DNA of 34,906 nucleotides from Paenibacillus oryzisoli (lineage in GTDB: Bacteria; Bacillota; Bacilli; Paenibacillales; NBRC-103111): assembly GCF_001653565.1 (NCBI RefSeq), contig NZ_LYPB01000034.1:1-34906 (forward strand), given 5' to 3'. The position numbers and the translations under genes were made by a program. Shown piece by piece: positions 22,796 to 31,193 of this stretch. Every line of letters starts with the position of its first letter. Position 1 is the first letter of the stretch. The notes beneath the pieces are model-generated. The model ran no database searches, was not told the origin of the DNA, and was given only the letters and a program-made list of their open reading frames with translations.

Positions 22796-23230
22796 TTATA
22801 TTCGGAAATTGTCGCCTCTCCAGCTGCGAACTGCTTTCTTAATCGCATCCGGCGTCATTCGCTCCGCTGCTGCCTTCTTACAAAGTGCTGGAAATTCTTC
22901 ATCCGATGCAAAACGTAAAGCCGTAATTTGCCCGATCGTCAACTTCTTATCTAGCAGCTCCTGTGTCAGCACGAAGTGCCGAAGGTTCTCTTCCGCCCGG
23001 ATCGCCCGATCCTGCGCCTTGATAGGGTAGGAACGGATCAACAGAAAAATCACAACTACAATAATAGCAATGAGGACAAACATAACCGCTGGCAGTACCT
23101 GATTGTCAGCCTGTATAGCGCTAATCAGCTCCACAATAGATAGAACTACTAAGCCTAGTGCCAGCAAGGAAAACAGATAGTGAAACAACGGATGCATACG
23201 TCGATGATTGACATAATTTTGAACCTTCAT
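22796..23230 (-). CDS. DUF6526 family membrane protein
   Basis: A 144-residue protein. The N-terminal VQNYVNHRRMHPLFHY is a hallmark of this family. Two hydrophobic helices follow (about 17-38 and 45-66), then a conserved cytoplasmic tail with QDRAIRAEENLR, ITALRFASDEEFPAL and the final IKKAVRSWRGDNFRI. Function is not known for the family. It starts 4 nt after the stop of the small HTH gene, with GGGG in the previous gene's last codons as ribosome binding site, so the two are surely co-transcribed. Confidence 0.82.
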   Translation of the reverse strand: MKVQNYVNHRRMHPLFHYLFSLLALGLVVLSIVELISAIQADNQVLPAVMFVLIAIIVVVIFLLIRSYPIKAQDRAIRAEENLRHFVLTQELLDKKLTIGQITALRFASDEEFPALCKKAAAERMTPDAIKKAVRSWRGDNFRI

Positions 23231-23234
23231 CTAC

Positions 23235-23459
23235 TTATTTCCCCACAATCTCAGTGATCTCACTCTCTAATAAAAGATAACGGTGCACGCTTCGCATAAT
23301 TGGTACTTTGGTTAAATTGTTCTTGTCCACATATTGCTTCATCTGATCTTTCGATAAACCTAGAATTTTACCCGCTTCCATTACCGTGAGCACTGCTTCA
23401 TTGCTAGTCGCGTTGAACGTTGTCTTCACCTTTTGATTCCAGTCTTCAAATGATTGCAT
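23235..23459 (-). CDS. Small helix-turn-helix (excisionase/MerR-like) protein
   Basis: A 74-residue protein. A GAAGGG ribosome binding site lies about 8 nt before ATG 23459. Residues about 24-70 read VMEAGKILGLSKDQMKQYVDKNNL...RSVHRYLLLESEITEIV. This is the layout of a winged helix-turn-helix of the excisionase/MerR (HTH_17) type: alpha-alpha turn, then a short hairpin and a closing helix. It may bind DNA, but the fold is inferred from pattern only. It overlaps no gene and is followed after 4 nt by the DUF6526 gene. The alarmone synthetase is 79 nt upstream in the same direction. Confidence 0.65.
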   Translation of the reverse strand: MQSFEDWNQKVKTTFNATSNEAVLTVMEAGKILGLSKDQMKQYVDKNNLTKVPIMRSVHRYLLLESEITEIVGK

Positions 23460-23538
23460 GTTTTCGCACCCTTCTCAATCCGATCCTTCCATTATAGCAC
23501 GAAAACACCTGCATCACCCAATTACCTTCATCTGCCAC

Positions 23539-24303
23539 TTAGGACTCCTCATCACTCATGAGCGCTAGCAGCGCTTTCGGTAAAGCAAATTTCTGATTGC
23601 TGATCATGATTTGATTCAAGGCATCTTCAGCCATATCCGCCTGCTCTTCCTTAATCACACTGATTTCCGCGTGCAGCCGTTCCATCTGTGAATCGAGTGC
23701 CGCCGCTGAATTTGCTGCTTGCTTTAATTCTTCTAAGAGACGAGCAGGTACGGCTTGGTTGCCTTCATTAAATTTATAGAATATTTTATGCTCCAAACTC
23801 GCCCAACAGTCCATGGCAATTGTACGAATTTGTACTTCCATACAGACGCGCTCTTCACGATCCGACATATGTACAGGCACTTCAATGAGTAAATGTAAGC
23901 TTTGGTAGCCATTAGGCTTCGGATTTTTGATATAGTCTTTTTCGCTCAAAATATGAAGGTCGTTCTGATTCCTAAGCATCTTGGAAATGACATAAATATC
24001 GGACACGAATGAGCATGTAATTCGCAGGCCGGCAATGTCTTTCACGCTGCCCTTAATGCCTTCGAAAGAGAGCTCTCCCCCCTTTCTCATCAGCTTTTGG
24101 AAAATACCTTCCGGCGATTTCAACCGAGATTTCGTATGTTCAATCGGGTTATATTCATGCAGCATCTCGAATTCTTGAACGAGGATATCAATCCTGGTTT
24201 CCATTTCATCCAGCGCAAACTTGTAGGTCATCATAAAGCGTGTAATTTCGTGCTTAAACTTCTTCAGATCATTCATCGAAAACTGATTCGTAATCATATT
24301 CAT
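23539..24303 (-). CDS. Small alarmone synthetase, RelA/SpoT domain ((p)ppGpp synthase)
   Basis: A 254-residue protein with only the synthetase domain of RelA/SpoT, like YjbM and YwaC of B. subtilis but about 45 residues longer. It transfers pyrophosphate from ATP to GDP or GTP. Motifs: KSRLKSPEGIFQKLMRKG (ATP-binding side), DIAGLRITCSF, DYIKNPKPNGYQSLHL (acceptor nucleotide recognition) and EVQIRT...CWASLEHKIFYK with the catalytic glutamate region. There is no HD hydrolase domain. The C-terminal 60 residues form a helix and coiled-coil-like tail (LKQAANSAAALDSQMERLHAEISVIKEE), which in the family supports tetramer formation. ATG 24303 is preferred because AAGGATGG lies about 8 nt upstream, whereas ATG 24315 touches it. 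Confidence 0.9.
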   Translation of the reverse strand: MNMITNQFSMNDLKKFKHEITRFMMTYKFALDEMETRIDILVQEFEMLHEYNPIEHTKSRLKSPEGIFQKLMRKGGELSFEGIKGSVKDIAGLRITCSFVSDIYVISKMLRNQNDLHILSEKDYIKNPKPNGYQSLHLLIEVPVHMSDREERVCMEVQIRTIAMDCWASLEHKIFYKFNEGNQAVPARLLEELKQAANSAAALDSQMERLHAEISVIKEEQADMAEDALNQIMISNQKFALPKALLALMSDEES

Positions 24304-24392
24304 ATGGAATTCCATCCTTGGTTAATGTTATTTTTCCATGCCTTGCTAGTTTAAATCATCGAGATCACTCTACGCAAATGCAGCGATGAGAA

Positions 24393-24413
24393 AAGACACC
24401 CTTAGGGTGTCTT
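24393..24413 (-). terminator. Rho-independent terminator of the chemoreceptor gene
   Basis: AAGACACCC and GGGTGTCTT form a 9-bp stem around TTA. On the minus strand the stem is followed by TTTTC. It lies 20 nt past the stop at 24434. Confidence 0.85.
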
Positions 24414-24433
24414 CCGTGTCGGTTGTATGTATA

Positions 24434-26173
24434 TTAGTTCATTTTGTATGTATTGATCACATCTTGTAAATCTTGGGCTATGGAGGCGAGCATCTGAGAA
24501 GATGACGTTACTTCCTGGGAAGAAGCCAGTTGTTCTTCAGTGGCTCCAGCTACACTCTGCGACAACTCCGAGGTGATTTTCGCTACATGCTCCATATTGG
24601 TGACCGTTGCGGCAACTTGCTGCGAGCTAGCGGCCATCTGCTGTGCTGCGGCGGCTGTCTCTTGGATTTTGGAAGCTACCTCTTCAGCAGAACGAACAAT
24701 GGCTTGGAAGCTTAGCTCTGTGCGATCAACGGATTGCAGCCCTTTTTGAACCTCAGCAAGTCCCGCGTCCATCGCTTTGACCGCCTCTTGCGTATCCTGC
24801 TGAATACTGGTGACCACACCTCGAATTGCCCCAACCGATTCTCCCGTTTGCGTAGCAAGCTTGCGAACCTCTTCAGCCACAACTGCAAAGCCTTTGCCCG
24901 CTTCACCCGCACGCGCTGCTTCAATAGCGGCATTCAAAGCCAGAAGATTCGTCTGGGTTGCGATCTCACCGATCATCTGCGAGACTTTCCCGATATTCTG
25001 CGAATGCTCAGCCAGTTGGTGAATCGTTTGGTTCGCCTGCGTTACCACACTGCTTAAGGCGTTCATGCTCATCGTGACATGTTGAACATCCGCTTGGCCA
25101 TTGCGCGCTTGCTCGGATGCATGGGCCGACAGATCGGAAACATCTGACGTCGTTTCAGCAATACGTTGTACCCCTATCGTGATTTCATCCATAGCGCGAG
25201 CACATTCCAGCGCGTTGATGCGCTGTGTTTCCGCTTCTGTTGCAATGGTCTGAATATCCACAGCGACATGCTGGGAGGCTTCGCTATTTTGCTCCGAGCT
25301 CGCATACAGCTGCTCAGAAGAGGAGGCTACCGCACTGGATGATTCCTGCATCCGGGCCATGACTTCGCGCATTTGACGCATCATGCCATTTACCGCTTGA
25401 ACGAGGACGCCTATTTCGTCTTTATTCGTAAACTGCAGCTCCGAAACCGTCAGATCCCCTTCTGCCATACGATCCAGTACGTGGGATGCGGCAATAACGG
25501 GTCTCGTCATGTTGCGGACAATCACCCAAGTAATTACAACGGATATCAGCACGGCGAGAATCAGTAGACTAACCCCGCTTACGATACTGCTGCGATACGC
25601 CACTGCATTCTTTTCCACACTATCATCTGCGCCTTGCTGGTTGAAAGCAACCATTTTGCGACATATCGTTTGTACAAAATTATAGCTTTGTGTTAGCTCA
25701 TCATAGAGCCTAATCAATTCAATCTGATCCGTTGCCTTACTGTACTTGAGATAGTTGCTTTGTAGATTACCCCATTGTTCTAGAATCATGTTGTAATTCT
25801 TCTCATCTTCTTCATTCGCTAAGGTCTTGCCATAGCTCTCTATCGCCTTATCTCCCTTGCTCATCGTTGCTTGAATATCACGCGCTAACTCCAGTTTCAC
25901 TGAAGTATCCATCTGATTGTGAACACCTACTAGGTCCTTCGCAATATGTTCCGTCAAGTAGCTGAATTCTTGTATGAGCTGCGTTCCGGCCATCCAGTTC
26001 TGAGCAATCTCCGTCATATCCTGCTTCATATTTTTCATCCTTACCATATCGGTAAGGCCCAAAATAGCCATAAACAGTAACACAACTGCAAAAGAACCAA
26101 TCAATTTTTGCTTCAATTTCATTTTGACTTGCGTATGTCTCATCCACTCTGCTAATCTAGTCCTCGCTTGCAT
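24434..26173 (-). CDS. Methyl-accepting chemotaxis protein
   Basis: A 579-residue transmembrane chemoreceptor. TM1 is at about 22-43, then an extracytoplasmic four-helix-bundle sensor (about 44-190), TM2 (about 193-215), a HAMP linker (about 216-268, [24 protein letters not shown]) and a long signalling coiled coil. The invariant kinase-contact hairpin tip [39 protein letters not shown] is intact. Methylation-type Gln/Glu-rich heptads flank it. GGAGG lies 7 nt before ATG 26173. A sigma-D promoter (26229-26255) places it in the motility regulon. The ligand is unknown. Confidence 0.95.
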   Translation of the reverse strand: MQARTRLAEWMRHTQVKMKLKQKLIGSFAVVLLFMAILGLTDMVRMKNMKQDMTEIAQNWMAGTQLIQEFSYLTEHIAKDLVGVHNQMDTSVKLELARDIQATMSKGDKAIESYGKTLANEEDEKNYNMILEQWGNLQSNYLKYSKATDQIELIRLYDELTQSYNFVQTICRKMVAFNQQGADDSVEKNAVAYRSSIVSGVSLLILAVLISVVITWVIVRNMTRPVIAASHVLDRMAEGDLTVSELQFTNKDEIGVLVQAVNGMMRQMREVMARMQESSSAVASSSEQLYASSEQNSEASQHVAVDIQTIATEAETQRINALECARAMDEITIGVQRIAETTSDVSDLSAHASEQARNGQADVQHVTMSMNALSSVVTQANQTIHQLAEHSQNIGKVSQMIGEIATQTNLLALNAAIEAARAGEAGKGFAVVAEEVRKLATQTGESVGAIRGVVTSIQQDTQEAVKAMDAGLAEVQKGLQSVDRTELSFQAIVRSAEEVASKIQETAAAAQQMAASSQQVAATVTNMEHVAKITSELSQSVAGATEEQLASSQEVTSSSQMLASIAQDLQDVINTYKMN

Positions 26174-26228
26174 CTAAATCCTCCGAAATTTCAATTTATG
26201 GAACTCTCTCTCTAATCCCAAGCCTATC

Positions 26229-26255
26229 ATATCGGCAAAATGTAGAGCGAATTCA
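26229..26255 (-). promoter_or_regulatory. Sigma-D (flagellar) promoter of the chemoreceptor gene
   Basis: On the minus strand TGAA (26255-26252), exactly 15 nt, then GCCGATAT (26236-26229). The -10 matches the sigma-D consensus GCCGATAT perfectly and the -35 matches TAAA at three of four positions. The leader is about 50 nt. Confidence 0.85.
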
Positions 26256-26314
26256 ATAGAAACTATTAACTTCGCATGAGTTCAACTAACATTTATCCAA
26301 TTCTGGTCACAAAA

Positions 26315-26465
26315 TGTTCAAAGAGGTGGAGGGACGATATGCGGTGGCGGAGGCGGTCGGAGGAGCATGGATGTTGCACGAGTGAACGGCAGGCGACGGC
26401 GTGCGTGCGGTAGGCGCTGGCGCTGGCGGCGGTGCGTGACGATCAGGCCACGGCGGCCCGGCATC
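26315..26465. repeat. GGCGG-rich low-complexity tract
   Basis: About 150 very GC-rich nt with recurring GGCGG, GGTGG, GGCGCTGG and GCGTGCG words, placed directly before repeat copy 5. It has no supported gene: the open frame on the minus strand is all Pro/Ala/Thr and lacks a ribosome binding site. Confidence 0.6.
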
Positions 26466-26473
26466 CAGCCGTT

Positions 26474-26658
26474 TAACTGTAAAAACTACAGTTAATTTCA
26501 TTAAAATTAACCAATTTGAAAGGATAACTGGATATCCTACAGTTAAACTCGAGCAATTTACTTCAATTGGCCAATATGAGTACTATTAACTACATATTTT
26601 CCATTTATTTTATAATTTGAGCTAAAATCGCGTAAATTAGATGTACTTTTCACATCTA
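26474..26658. repeat. Four-palindrome intergenic element, copy 5
   Basis: Four 21-bp TA-N17-TA units start at 26474, 26525, 26587 and 26638 (spacing 51, 62, 51). Units 1 and 2 pair TAACTG with CAGTTA; unit 4 pairs TAGATGT with ACATCTA. Unit 3 (TAACTAC...CCATTTA) is the weakest palindrome yet keeps the 21-bp length and the position. The region is divergent, between the chemoreceptor and the seven-TM gene. Confidence 0.85.
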
Positions 26659-26659
26659 T

Positions 26660-27060
26660 TGCACAACAATATCCCCCTCTACCATACAAAAACCTTTCAA
26701 ATCATCCTAATTCCCACTCTCCTAACATCATTCTTCCTCATTCTCAGCTCTCCTCACCTTATCGCTCTCGACCCTCCCAACATTCATCCCATACTATTAC
26801 CAATCCCCCGACCAGCTCAGCTTCACCCTTGACTACTCACACTAATCGCTCCTCCTGAACTCATATCCACCATTCCTACAATCCCACCAACTCAACTTCA
26901 CCCCTAGCTACTTTTAATTACACTTCCTCCACTCGTATCCATCCATTTCTACCATCTCCCACATGCTCACTCCTCCCCCTTCACACCTTCCTATGTGTCA
27001 TCAGACTCCGACTTCCTAGACCACCAATCTCCTGACTCACACTTCTTTCGTTCCCTATCT
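26660..27060. other. CT-rich non-coding tract with degenerate 75-bp duplication
   Basis: About 400 nt in which the plus strand is almost purine-poor (TCC, ACC, CTC words). Within it, 26816-26885 and 26891-26960 are recognisably similar over about 70 nt (both begin CTCA-CTTCACCC and contain CTC-TATCCA...TTCTAC), a degenerate tandem duplication with period 75. A short open frame at 26641-26832 reflects the biased composition and is not called. Confidence 0.55.
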
Positions 27061-27068
27061 ACCTATTT

Positions 27069-27102
27069 GTAAAAGAAGACAAGATGCCTCTTCTTTTTTT
27101 AC
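27069..27102 (+). terminator. Rho-independent terminator-like hairpin
   Basis: GTAAAAGAAGA (27069-27079) pairs with TCTTCTTTTTTTAC (27089-27102), with a T-rich 3' arm. It lies just before the seven-TM gene, so either it ends an upstream transcript or it acts as a leader attenuator. Confidence 0.6.
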
Positions 27103-27142
27103 AAGGTTGTACATAGAAATAGAAAGAGACACCCTCGGAAGG

Positions 27143-27817
27143 ATGTGCTTCCCCACTATGGCGATGCAGCACTTGCTATCTAATCAAATGGAGCTCTTCC
27201 TGCAATATGGACTAGCTATTTTTTGGACGGTTACCTATGTCCTCATCATTATCCAAGGTTTCAAGGATCGCGCCTGCGGTATGCCGTTGCCAGCTATTTG
27301 CGCTAATATTACTTGGGAGTTTCTGTTTGCGTTCATGATGCCATTTCACCCGTTGCAGATGATCATTTCACTGGTCTGGTTTCTACTCGACTGTGTGATT
27401 CTATTCCAAGGTGTCTACTTTGCCAAAAAGCAATTCCCACCACGCCTGCTCCTGCCTGCTATCTTCTCCTTACTTGTCATTTCGCTGCTGCTCCATGTCG
27501 GTATGATTGTCGAGTTCCATGATCAAGAGGGGAAATACACAGCCTTTGGCATCAATCTGATGATGTCGATCCTGTTTATCAAACTGCCGTTTACACAAGG
27601 ACTCAAAGGCCAGACCATCTACATCGCTTATTACAAAATGATTGGCACCTTGTGCGCATCTATACTCTGCTACTCGCTGTATCCGGATTCCATCTTATTA
27701 TTGTTGCTATGTTTGCTTACTACGATTGCGGACATTGTATACATCGGTATCATTCACCGTGCTGTGCATATAACGAAAAGGTCGAGTGCCCCACTGGCAC
27801 CTACACTCCGCGCCTAG
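27143..27817 (+). CDS. Seven-TM protein resembling membrane-type (PaxB-like) terpene cyclases
   Basis: A protein of about 224 residues with roughly seven hydrophobic helices (about 18-38, 48-66, 73-92, 102-122, 134-150, 162-182 and 184-206). Helices 1-2 read FWTVTYVLIIIQGFKDRACGMPLPA then NITWEFLF. The WxxxY...G-x-D...MP...N-x-x-WE pattern is what I associate with PaxB/AtmB-type integral membrane terpene cyclases. There the glutamate after Trp (here E59) and an aspartate in the last helix (here D197 in IADIVYIG) are the proposed acid catalysts. No prenyl synthase or transferase is nearby. The start is uncertain: TTG 27107, ATG 27143 and ATG 27158 are all possible, none with an ideal ribosome binding site. 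Length and topology fit the family; the assignment is inference from memory. Confidence 0.6.
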   Translation: MCFPTMAMQHLLSNQMELFLQYGLAIFWTVTYVLIIIQGFKDRACGMPLPAICANITWEFLFAFMMPFHPLQMIISLVWFLLDCVILFQGVYFAKKQFPPRLLLPAIFSLLVISLLLHVGMIVEFHDQEGKYTAFGINLMMSILFIKLPFTQGLKGQTIYIAYYKMIGTLCASILCYSLYPDSILLLLLCLLTTIADIVYIGIIHRAVHITKRSSAPLAPTLRA

Positions 27818-27821
27818 AAGA

Positions 27822-27848
27822 AAAAGACACCTCACCGAGGTGTCTTTT
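27822..27848. terminator. Bidirectional terminator
   Basis: AAAAGACACCTC (27822-27833) pairs perfectly with GAGGTGTCTTTT (27837-27848) around ACC. It sits between the convergent seven-TM gene and the hydrolase gene and serves both. Confidence 0.9.
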
Positions 27849-27865
27849 CATTTACCATTACCTTC

Positions 27866-30007
27866 CTACGCCAAAATCGGCAGCTTCACATGGCTCGGAT
27901 ACGCCTCCGAGTGATAGATCCTCTGCGTCACCACAATCGGCCGAGGATCCGTATACGGATCCAAGCCGGTATTCGTGTTCGGGAACGCGATCATCTTACT
28001 GGACGAGGTCACCGTAAAGCGCAAGCGATGCCCGACCGCGAAGGTATGTGCGATATTTTGCATGAAAATATCGTACTTCTCGATCCCATCTGGCGTCAGC
28101 AGTTCGGGCGCATCCAAGCCGCCACGGTACTTCGCGCGCACGATGTAGTTCGACAGCTTAATGGAGTTCCCCTTCGGGTCCACATCGCTCAAGGTCACAA
28201 CCCAATCCGTGTCCACGCCGCTACTCGACGCGTACAGCTCGCAAGATAGCTCGCCTGCCACAGTCACGGCCTCCGCCAGTACCTCGCTCGTGTACACGAG
28301 GATGTCGCTGCGCAGCTCATGACGCCGCATGTTCTCCGGCTCGCGCTCCCCGCTGTCCGCGACGGGCTCCTCCGGATTGTACACGTACGAATCCGACTCG
28401 CTTCTCCCGTGTGGTACGTCATCACGTACCTCAGCCTCAGAGCCGAGCGTCAGCACGCCATCGCCAAGGCTGGAATTGGCTCGCCCGCCGCTGCCCAGAA
28501 ACCACTGCGTCGCCGTCGCCTCGCTCGGCGTCCAGTCCTCGGACACGCGCCACTCGTTCGTGCCGACCACATAATACCGAGCTCGCGGCTCCTGCTCGAT
28601 GCCATTGGCGATGCCTTTCAAAAACCGATCAAACCACCGCAGCACATTCACATCGTAGTTATATACAACCGCATCGTTCCCAAAGCTGGTGTCGAGCAGA
28701 TCACGCGCGCGATTCGGGCCGTGTTCCCAGGGTCCGAGCCAGATTTTGCGGTGTGGCACATCATGCTTGGTCAGCATCCGCCATGTCTCCGACACGCCTG
28801 CACTGTCGCCATCGTACCAGCCCGAGATGACGAACATCGGAGCTTTCACATATGCCCCGCGCTCGCTAAACGTACAGTTGCGCCAGAAATCATCATACTC
28901 CGGATGCTCGCTCCACATATCCCAAGGACCGGATGCCCTCCCGATCATCTGCTGCGGGATCTCGCGAATCGGCCGTGCATCAACAGCTTTCTCGGGGCTG
29001 ACCGTTCGCCCCCCGAAGATATCAAAATCCGTCCGCGTCCCCACCGACTGCGCCAACGTCCAGCAAAGCAAAGGCCAGGAACATACGGTGCCGCCTTTGC
29101 GCACCGTATCCACGAACGGCGATCCGACGTTCACTTCGTTCACGACGGCCTTCAAGTTCGGGTGACCGCTAGTCGAAGCAGCGGTCACCACATACCCTAA
29201 GTACGACGCGCCCCACATGCCGACGTTACCGTCGGACCAACCCTGCGCGACGATCCAATCGATCGTATCCGCACTATCATCGCGCTCGTAGAAGAACGGC
29301 ACGAGCTCCCCTTCCGAATCGGCGCGCCCGCGAACGTCCTGATTGACGACGGCATAGCCTTTGTTCGCCCACCGCATGAAGAACGTCTTGCGCAGATTAC
29401 GATCATAGCACGTGCGGATCAGAATCGTCGGCAGCTTCGTTCCTGGCGCTACGCCCTCCGGCAAATACACATCCGTCGCCAAACGAATGCCATCGCGCAT
29501 CGGGACCAAGTCCGTTCCGAGATCATTTACTCCATACCGCGGAGCGGACAGTGAAGTGTCTGCATATTCCACCAAGGGTGTCACAGCCTCATACCCATCC
29601 ACGACCAGCACTTCCATGCCATAGCGGTTCGGCGCCACGAATGCTACCACGCAGCCATCCACGGTCACGATATCAAGCGCGGTATCCTTACGCAACGCCC
29701 ATACCTGTGAAACGACCTTTTTACCCGCCACTTCACCTGTATACTGGATATGCTTTTGATACAGATCACCATTTCCCAGCGTAACGGAATCGCCCTGCCA
29801 CTCCGCTGCTGCATAGTCGGACTGATTCCCCTTAATTTTGTGCAAAGGAAGGATGTAGCCCGCCGTCTCAGCCAGCACATTCTCCTGCATCTGCGTACGC
29901 CGACGTGAATCGACCTTAGCATGCATAATCGCACCATCCGTAAACCTAATCATTCCTTCATACACGCCAGCCGCATACAATTTGTAAACCGTCGTCCCCG
30001 TGTTCAT
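27866..30007 (-). CDS. CocE/NonD family alpha/beta hydrolase (X-Pro peptidase S15-like)
   Basis: A 713-residue hydrolase. The start is ATG 30007, with AGGAGG 9 nt upstream; earlier in-frame ATGs overlap that site. An N-terminal domain of about 160 residues of unclear type precedes the S15 fold, which opens VPMRDGIRLATDVYLPEG. The nucleophile elbow is GASYLGY (Ser about 268), with the acid in SGWYDGDS (about 397) and the histidine in GPWEHGP (about 427). A C-terminal jelly-roll domain (LVYTSEVLAEAVTVAGELSCELYASSSGVDTDW) completes the CocE/X-Pro layout. The family cleaves acyl esters or amides. No signal peptide, so it is cytoplasmic. It is the last gene of an operon with a dipeptidase-like and an ornithine cyclodeaminase-like gene, which points to breakdown of a peptide- or amide-like compound. 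Confidence 0.88.
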   Translation of the reverse strand: MNTGTTVYKLYAAGVYEGMIRFTDGAIMHAKVDSRRRTQMQENVLAETAGYILPLHKIKGNQSDYAAAEWQGDSVTLGNGDLYQKHIQYTGEVAGKKVVSQVWALRKDTALDIVTVDGCVVAFVAPNRYGMEVLVVDGYEAVTPLVEYADTSLSAPRYGVNDLGTDLVPMRDGIRLATDVYLPEGVAPGTKLPTILIRTCYDRNLRKTFFMRWANKGYAVVNQDVRGRADSEGELVPFFYERDDSADTIDWIVAQGWSDGNVGMWGASYLGYVVTAASTSGHPNLKAVVNEVNVGSPFVDTVRKGGTVCSWPLLCWTLAQSVGTRTDFDIFGGRTVSPEKAVDARPIREIPQQMIGRASGPWDMWSEHPEYDDFWRNCTFSERGAYVKAPMFVISGWYDGDSAGVSETWRMLTKHDVPHRKIWLGPWEHGPNRARDLLDTSFGNDAVVYNYDVNVLRWFDRFLKGIANGIEQEPRARYYVVGTNEWRVSEDWTPSEATATQWFLGSGGRANSSLGDGVLTLGSEAEVRDDVPHGRSESDSYVYNPEEPVADSGEREPENMRRHELRSDILVYTSEVLAEAVTVAGELSCELYASSSGVDTDWVVTLSDVDPKGNSIKLSNYIVRAKYRGGLDAPELLTPDGIEKYDIFMQNIAHTFAVGHRLRFTVTSSSKMIAFPNTNTGLDPYTDPRPIVVTQRIYHSEAYPSHVKLPILA

Positions 30008-30020
30008 CTCCGCCATCCTC

Positions 30021-31181
30021 CTATCCGCACACTGCTTCAAATACGCACAACCAGTTCTCGCCCATCATTTTCCGGACATCCTCATCCGAGTAACCCCTTG
30101 CCACCAAACCACGGGTAAAATTGATAAAATAACTGTATTTCTCCAGCCCCTTCACCGTTTCCGTCGAGGGTCCATCCCCTTTGGCGAACCCGATGCGAGG
30201 CGCGATATGCTCTTTAAAATACACCAAGGACCACGCCACATCACTCATCGGCCAGTCCGTGCCAATACCGACATGGTCCACGCCGACCAGTCGGACGAGA
30301 TAATCCATATGATCAAGCACATGCTCGATCGTCGTATCATTCGGATCCCCGTGGACGAACCACGGCATCGCGAACACTCCAATGACGCCGCCCGTTGCGG
30401 CGATCGCCTTGAATTCTTCATCGCTTTTGCAGCGCATATGCGGGTAGATGTTCTCCACACCGGTGTGCGAAGCAATCACTGGCGCAGTAGAAAGCCGGCA
30501 CGCGTCTAGGGTCGTTTGTTTGCCGCAGTGGCTCGTATCGACGAGGATGCCTAGCTCATTCATTTTGCTAATAAAACGCATACCGAACTTGCTCACGCCG
30601 CCATTCGCCTCTTCCGCACAGCCGGAAGCAATATAATTCTGATTGTTATACGTCAGCTGCAGCACTCTCAGCCCAAAATTATACATCGCCTCAAGGAGCT
30701 CGAGATTTTTGCCTAAGCCATCGGTTTCTTGAGCAGTTACGATCCCTGCTTTGAGGCCGCTCGCCTTCGCTGCGCGAATTTGCTCTGCTGTCACTGCTTT
30801 CACAAGCCAGTCGTTCGCATCGAATTGACGTTGAATATCACCCATGGAGATAAGAATCTTGTCCACGCTTGATACATCCAGCTGCCGATTACCTGCCGTG
30901 ATACCAGAACGGTACCATTCGTCCTTAAACTCGGAGATCTCCCCGCGAGCCGCCATGTCGTGAATGATTTTGCTCGGCATCGCGCTGTATGTCCATGGGT
31001 CTTCACGGTAGGGCTCGCACGCCTCCCGAATGTCCTCCGAAACGGCATCCGGAATTGCCTTGGGAGACAACGGCCCCTGGAACAAAAAATCGATAATAAT
31101 CGAGCTCTCATGCAGCTCTCGTGCGCGTTCTTCTTGCTCGGGTGTAAGGTTAAAAGGATATAGTCCCTCTGTCGCGTTCAT
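30021..31181 (-). CDS. Membrane dipeptidase (M19) family protein
   Basis: A 386-residue amidohydrolase-fold protein of the renal dipeptidase family. Family marks: VTAQETDG (glutamate ligand region), LQLTYNNQNYIASGC, VDTSHCG and ASHTGVENIYPHMR (histidine ligands), HVGIGTDW and GENWLCVF. Where the family usually has an N-terminal HxD metal pair (DGHND), this protein reads IIIDFLFQG, so the first metal site looks altered. AGGAG lies about 10 nt before ATG 31181, overlapping the stop of the preceding gene 12 nt away. The hydrolase gene follows 13 nt after its stop, so the three genes form one transcript. No signal peptide, hence cytoplasmic. The substrate may not be a plain dipeptide. Confidence 0.87.
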   Translation of the reverse strand: MNATEGLYPFNLTPEQEERARELHESSIIIDFLFQGPLSPKAIPDAVSEDIREACEPYREDPWTYSAMPSKIIHDMAARGEISEFKDEWYRSGITAGNRQLDVSSVDKILISMGDIQRQFDANDWLVKAVTAEQIRAAKASGLKAGIVTAQETDGLGKNLELLEAMYNFGLRVLQLTYNNQNYIASGCAEEANGGVSKFGMRFISKMNELGILVDTSHCGKQTTLDACRLSTAPVIASHTGVENIYPHMRCKSDEEFKAIAATGGVIGVFAMPWFVHGDPNDTTIEHVLDHMDYLVRLVGVDHVGIGTDWPMSDVAWSLVYFKEHIAPRIGFAKGDGPSTETVKGLEKYSYFINFTRGLVARGYSDEDVRKMMGENWLCVFEAVCG

Positions 31182-31193
31182 CGTTGTTCACTC

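Noticed and set aside
26641..26832. 63-codon frame in the CT-rich tract
   Set aside because: Composition alone (Pro/Leu/Ser/His) explains the open frame; it begins inside a palindromic unit of repeat copy 5.
28319..29200. 293-codon plus-strand open frame opposite the CocE-type hydrolase
   Set aside because: A shadow of a GC-rich gene: composition is Arg/His/Pro-rich and no start signal is present.
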